Shown: piece by piece, positions 13,601 through 14,342 of the stretch
Numbering within the stretch: position 1 is the stretch's first letter
Layout of the letters: each line of letters opens with the position of its first letter
Origin: Micavibrio sp.
GTDB lineage: Bacteria > Pseudomonadota > Alphaproteobacteria > Micavibrionales > Micavibrionaceae
Length of the DNA: 14,342 nt
Direction: 5' to 3'
NCBI GenBank assembly: GCA_030824805.1
Contig: JAPJRC010000013.1
Location: forward strand, 1 to 14,342
The notes under the pieces: generated by a model
Seen by the model: the letters and a program-made list of their open reading frames with translations, nothing else
Databases searched by the model: none
What the model was told of the DNA's origin: nothing
Made by a program: the position numbers and the translations under genes

Positions 13601-14342
13601 AAAGGCGAAACGGCTGAAGCCCAAGCACCGGCGGACAGCGCCGTACAAGCGCCTGCAGAAACAGTAGGCCTTGCCGCTGATAAAGCCGCCCCTTCAGAAA
13701 CGCCTGTTGCAGCAACCAATACACAAAGCAACGATGTTGGAAAACCTGCCGAAAATGCCGCGTCCGGCGATATCAAAGCTGAAGCATCCGAAGTAAAAGC
13801 TTCTGCTGAGACCCCTGCCCAGCCAGCCGTTGAAACCGCAAAGGCGGAGTCTTCCGCACCTGTTCAGGAAGCTCCTGCGGCAAACAATTCTGCCACCCCC
13901 GTTGAAGCAACCGCAGCAATTGCTGCAAAAGGCGAAACGACTGAAGCCAAAGCGCCGGAAGCTGCAGCAGCCCCTGCAATTGATACAGCCGTGACAGCAG
14001 GAACACCTGCCGCCACAACGGATACGCAAGCCGCCAAAAACGATATCAAAGTTGAAACATCCGAAGTAAAAGCTTCTGCTGAGGCTTCTGCTCCCGTACA
14101 AGAAGCCCCCGCTTCTACACCGGCGCAAGCGGAAACGGGCACACAAGTTGTAGAAACTGCAAAGACTGAAACCACTGTAGAAGCAAAGACGCCTGCGGAG
14201 TCCAAATCTGCACCCGCAGAAGTTGGGGCTGCGGCTAAAGTTGAAAGCGGAGCGCCGCAAACACCGGCCAACGCGGAAGCAAAGCCTGCAACGGAAGCTT
14301 CTGCGACCAGCGCCGCAAAACCAGCAGAAGCCCAAGCTACGG
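10613..14342 (+). CDS. Giant cysteine-free Ala/Glu-rich protein, 3' end outside window
   Basis: From the ATG at 10613 (AGGA four bases upstream; in-frame TGA at 10553) the plus strand is open to the window edge: 1243 codons and no stop. I find no cysteine codon and one tryptophan (residue 184). There is no signal peptide. Residues 1-200 look partly globular (LRQ/TLLTALKEYVMSKGG region, then SFARAVNAKPVFIAMKVANK and INLRITVTGTAM). About 200-780 is mostly helical with loosely repeated pieces such as IPELQANVAEII, TPEVQKTLPQA, NPAKLETLAEL and NPDVSAQLQNAA, separated by Pro-containing linkers. From about 790 the sequence is Ala/Glu/Pro/Thr/Lys-rich and disordered, with duplicated segments. I recognise no family. 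Lack of cysteine and length would suit a secreted adhesin or a scaffold, but the C-terminus that would decide is missing. Confidence 0.88.
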   Translation, partial: MAKPVSKKLSELDTAASPSGPFADNDNLTESPAIRNPLVYAAAQQLIDHSKASRGGESISVEAFDVPHQALISISEQLDALGTSHVIRQTLLTALKEYVMSKGGSFARAVNAKPVFIAMKVANKKPDFKFEEGVTEMAAIDGISAIVEGASNINLRITVTGTAMTSNAANVDKIFESVRGDKLWIQFEAPTQEELQGLMSAQQAALTAIGEAIGGSVSASELKELMQDMETQQLLTPELLALITNVIHMRALSEGPQTAASREKIAELAQEIKTQLSKGLEAGTLPLAIATGVVESVTNVANDYNLGDVIQPQEFLPITQQIQIAEMAQGLQAIVDTLDPVADAAAIEEITAMVDALENAEPSQVAGIVEKLPEIVADIVADIPELQANVAEIIASAEAVSPPPVLEIPAVEVTPQAIEAAAEILKILNDVDAAPDIHPELKEAIETLKEAGIDLAEIKAEDLAKLMAKDSDAAIKPLLQETVVLLATPEVQKTLPQATLNEVNVMLRDHKEFVAETVMAVVARDIARAIEQPTTTPEQAVVMKEQLSKIEQGEIKPADLQALGETLKAIGTPEVVKIVETIAAVQADNVVLSNDTLQSITLIATELKAAQQDMTAQDVPVEKIEALQKIESILEDIKANPAKLETLAELATAIKQMDGDVQASLPEPIQAVIETSSLALKEVQAVQAEALAIKHDVPVETIHAAAEIVSALEASQPALQKLGVDVAPVIEAIAQNPAALTDPANAKAVDAILSNPDVSAQLQNAAPVVAEAISTIKQAAAENIPPAMGTETSASPPSLQEAVATLAAPAQVAPMGDQTAAAPPAAQQDANLATAPAVEAPVSVATNNAPEQAAVEASKAGETNISVETAATSQAEASETTAKAETPQTPVESEKSAGSDNAQPAEAAVEAKAPAEATQATTENAATQTTETSVTNDAAKPTEAGVSTEAKVEASAETPAQPAVETAKAEPSAPVQEAPAANNSSAPVEAVAAVAAKGETAEAQAPADSAVQAPAETVGLAADKAAPSETPVAATNTQSNDVGKPAENAASGDIKAEASEVKASAETPAQPAVETAKAESSAPVQEAPAANNSATPVEATAAIAAKGETTEAKAPEAAAAPAIDTAVTAGTPAATTDTQAAKNDIKVETSEVKASAEASAPVQEAPASTPAQAETGTQVVETAKTETTVEAKTPAESKSAPAEVGAAAKVESGAPQTPANAEAKPATEASATSAAKPAEAQAT
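13466..13630 (+). repeat. Tandem repeat unit 1 in the tail of the giant gene
   Basis: First copy of a 165-base segment that recurs 327 bases (109 codons) downstream at 13793-13957 without gaps. The protein it encodes includes ETPAQPAVETAKAE, APVQEAPAANNS and AAKGETAEA. Positions 13484-13522 are identical to 13811-13849 at the DNA level, while flanking parts differ at many third positions. Confidence 0.85.
13793..13957 (+). repeat. Tandem repeat unit 2 in the tail of the giant gene
   Basis: Second copy of the segment at 13466-13630, in register and in the reading frame. It is preceded by a GDIKAEASEVKASAE-coding stretch (13769-13810) that itself recurs at 14042-14083, so the tail is built from nested duplications. 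Confidence 0.85.
14042..14109 (+). repeat. Shortened third repeat unit
   Basis: This segment encodes DIKVETSEVKASAE followed directly by ASAPVQEAPA. Compared with unit 2 it lacks the ETPAQPAVETAKAES part between these two blocks, so it is an internally deleted copy, offset 273 bases (91 codons) from 13769. The frame is kept. Confidence 0.7.

Noticed and set aside
10565..14335. A series of long minus-strand frames (up to 453 codons) opposite the giant gene
   Set aside because: They are Cys/Arg/Phe- or Ser/Ala/Thr-rich translations in several overlapping frames, as expected from the complement of Ala/Glu/Pro codons. The plus-strand frame is continuous through all of them and has proper domain-like character and a ribosome site.
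1..14342. CRISPR array, insertion sequence, integrase or phage genes next to the tRNA
   Set aside because: No regularly spaced short repeats, transposase or integrase motifs, or duplicated tRNA 3' end were found in the window; the only repeats are within the tail of the giant gene.

Overview
The window looks like chromosomal DNA of an alphaproteobacterium of roughly balanced GC content. The basis is the dnaX-ybaB pair, a short SRP RNA of the form seen in alphaproteobacteria, a DnaX zinc module with only two cysteines, and a CCA-encoded tRNA-Thr(CGT). A deep-branching lineage such as the Micavibrio group is possible, but nothing in the sequence settles it.

Left part (1-2556): a YjlB-like cupin gene runs off the left edge on the minus strand. 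After a 277-base leader full of inverted repeats come two overlapping GNAT acetyltransferase genes on the plus strand, converging on an exodeoxyribonuclease III gene (xth). Middle (2670-9976): a membrane protein fused to a spermidine-synthase-like domain (plus strand) converges, 5 bp apart, on a minus-strand block. Read in its own direction this block is: small 72-aa ORF, SRP RNA (ffs) with a clear promoter and terminator, M50 zinc metalloprotease, OafA-type acyltransferase with SGNH domain (TTG start, own promoter), dnaX, ybaB. The common bacterial order ffs-dnaX-ybaB-recR is therefore kept in outline, but two envelope genes lie between ffs and dnaX, and recR is not next to ybaB.

Right part (10092-14342): tRNA-Thr(CGT), a 53-aa single-span membrane protein with a strong ribosome binding site, and then a very large plus-strand gene that is open from 10613 to the window edge (at least 1243 codons). 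Because it has no stop in the window it is easily missed, and the long minus-strand frames lying over it are artefacts of its Ala/Glu/Pro-rich codons. The predicted protein has no cysteine and one tryptophan, about 780 residues of mostly helical low-complexity sequence, and then a disordered Ala/Glu/Pro/Thr tail with tandemly duplicated segments. I recognise no family. Two AT-rich, Fur-box-like sites lie in front of it.

Functionally, the middle block mixes core housekeeping (replication clamp loading, protein targeting) with envelope modification and intramembrane proteolysis. The right-hand giant gene is the most likely undescribed element here.
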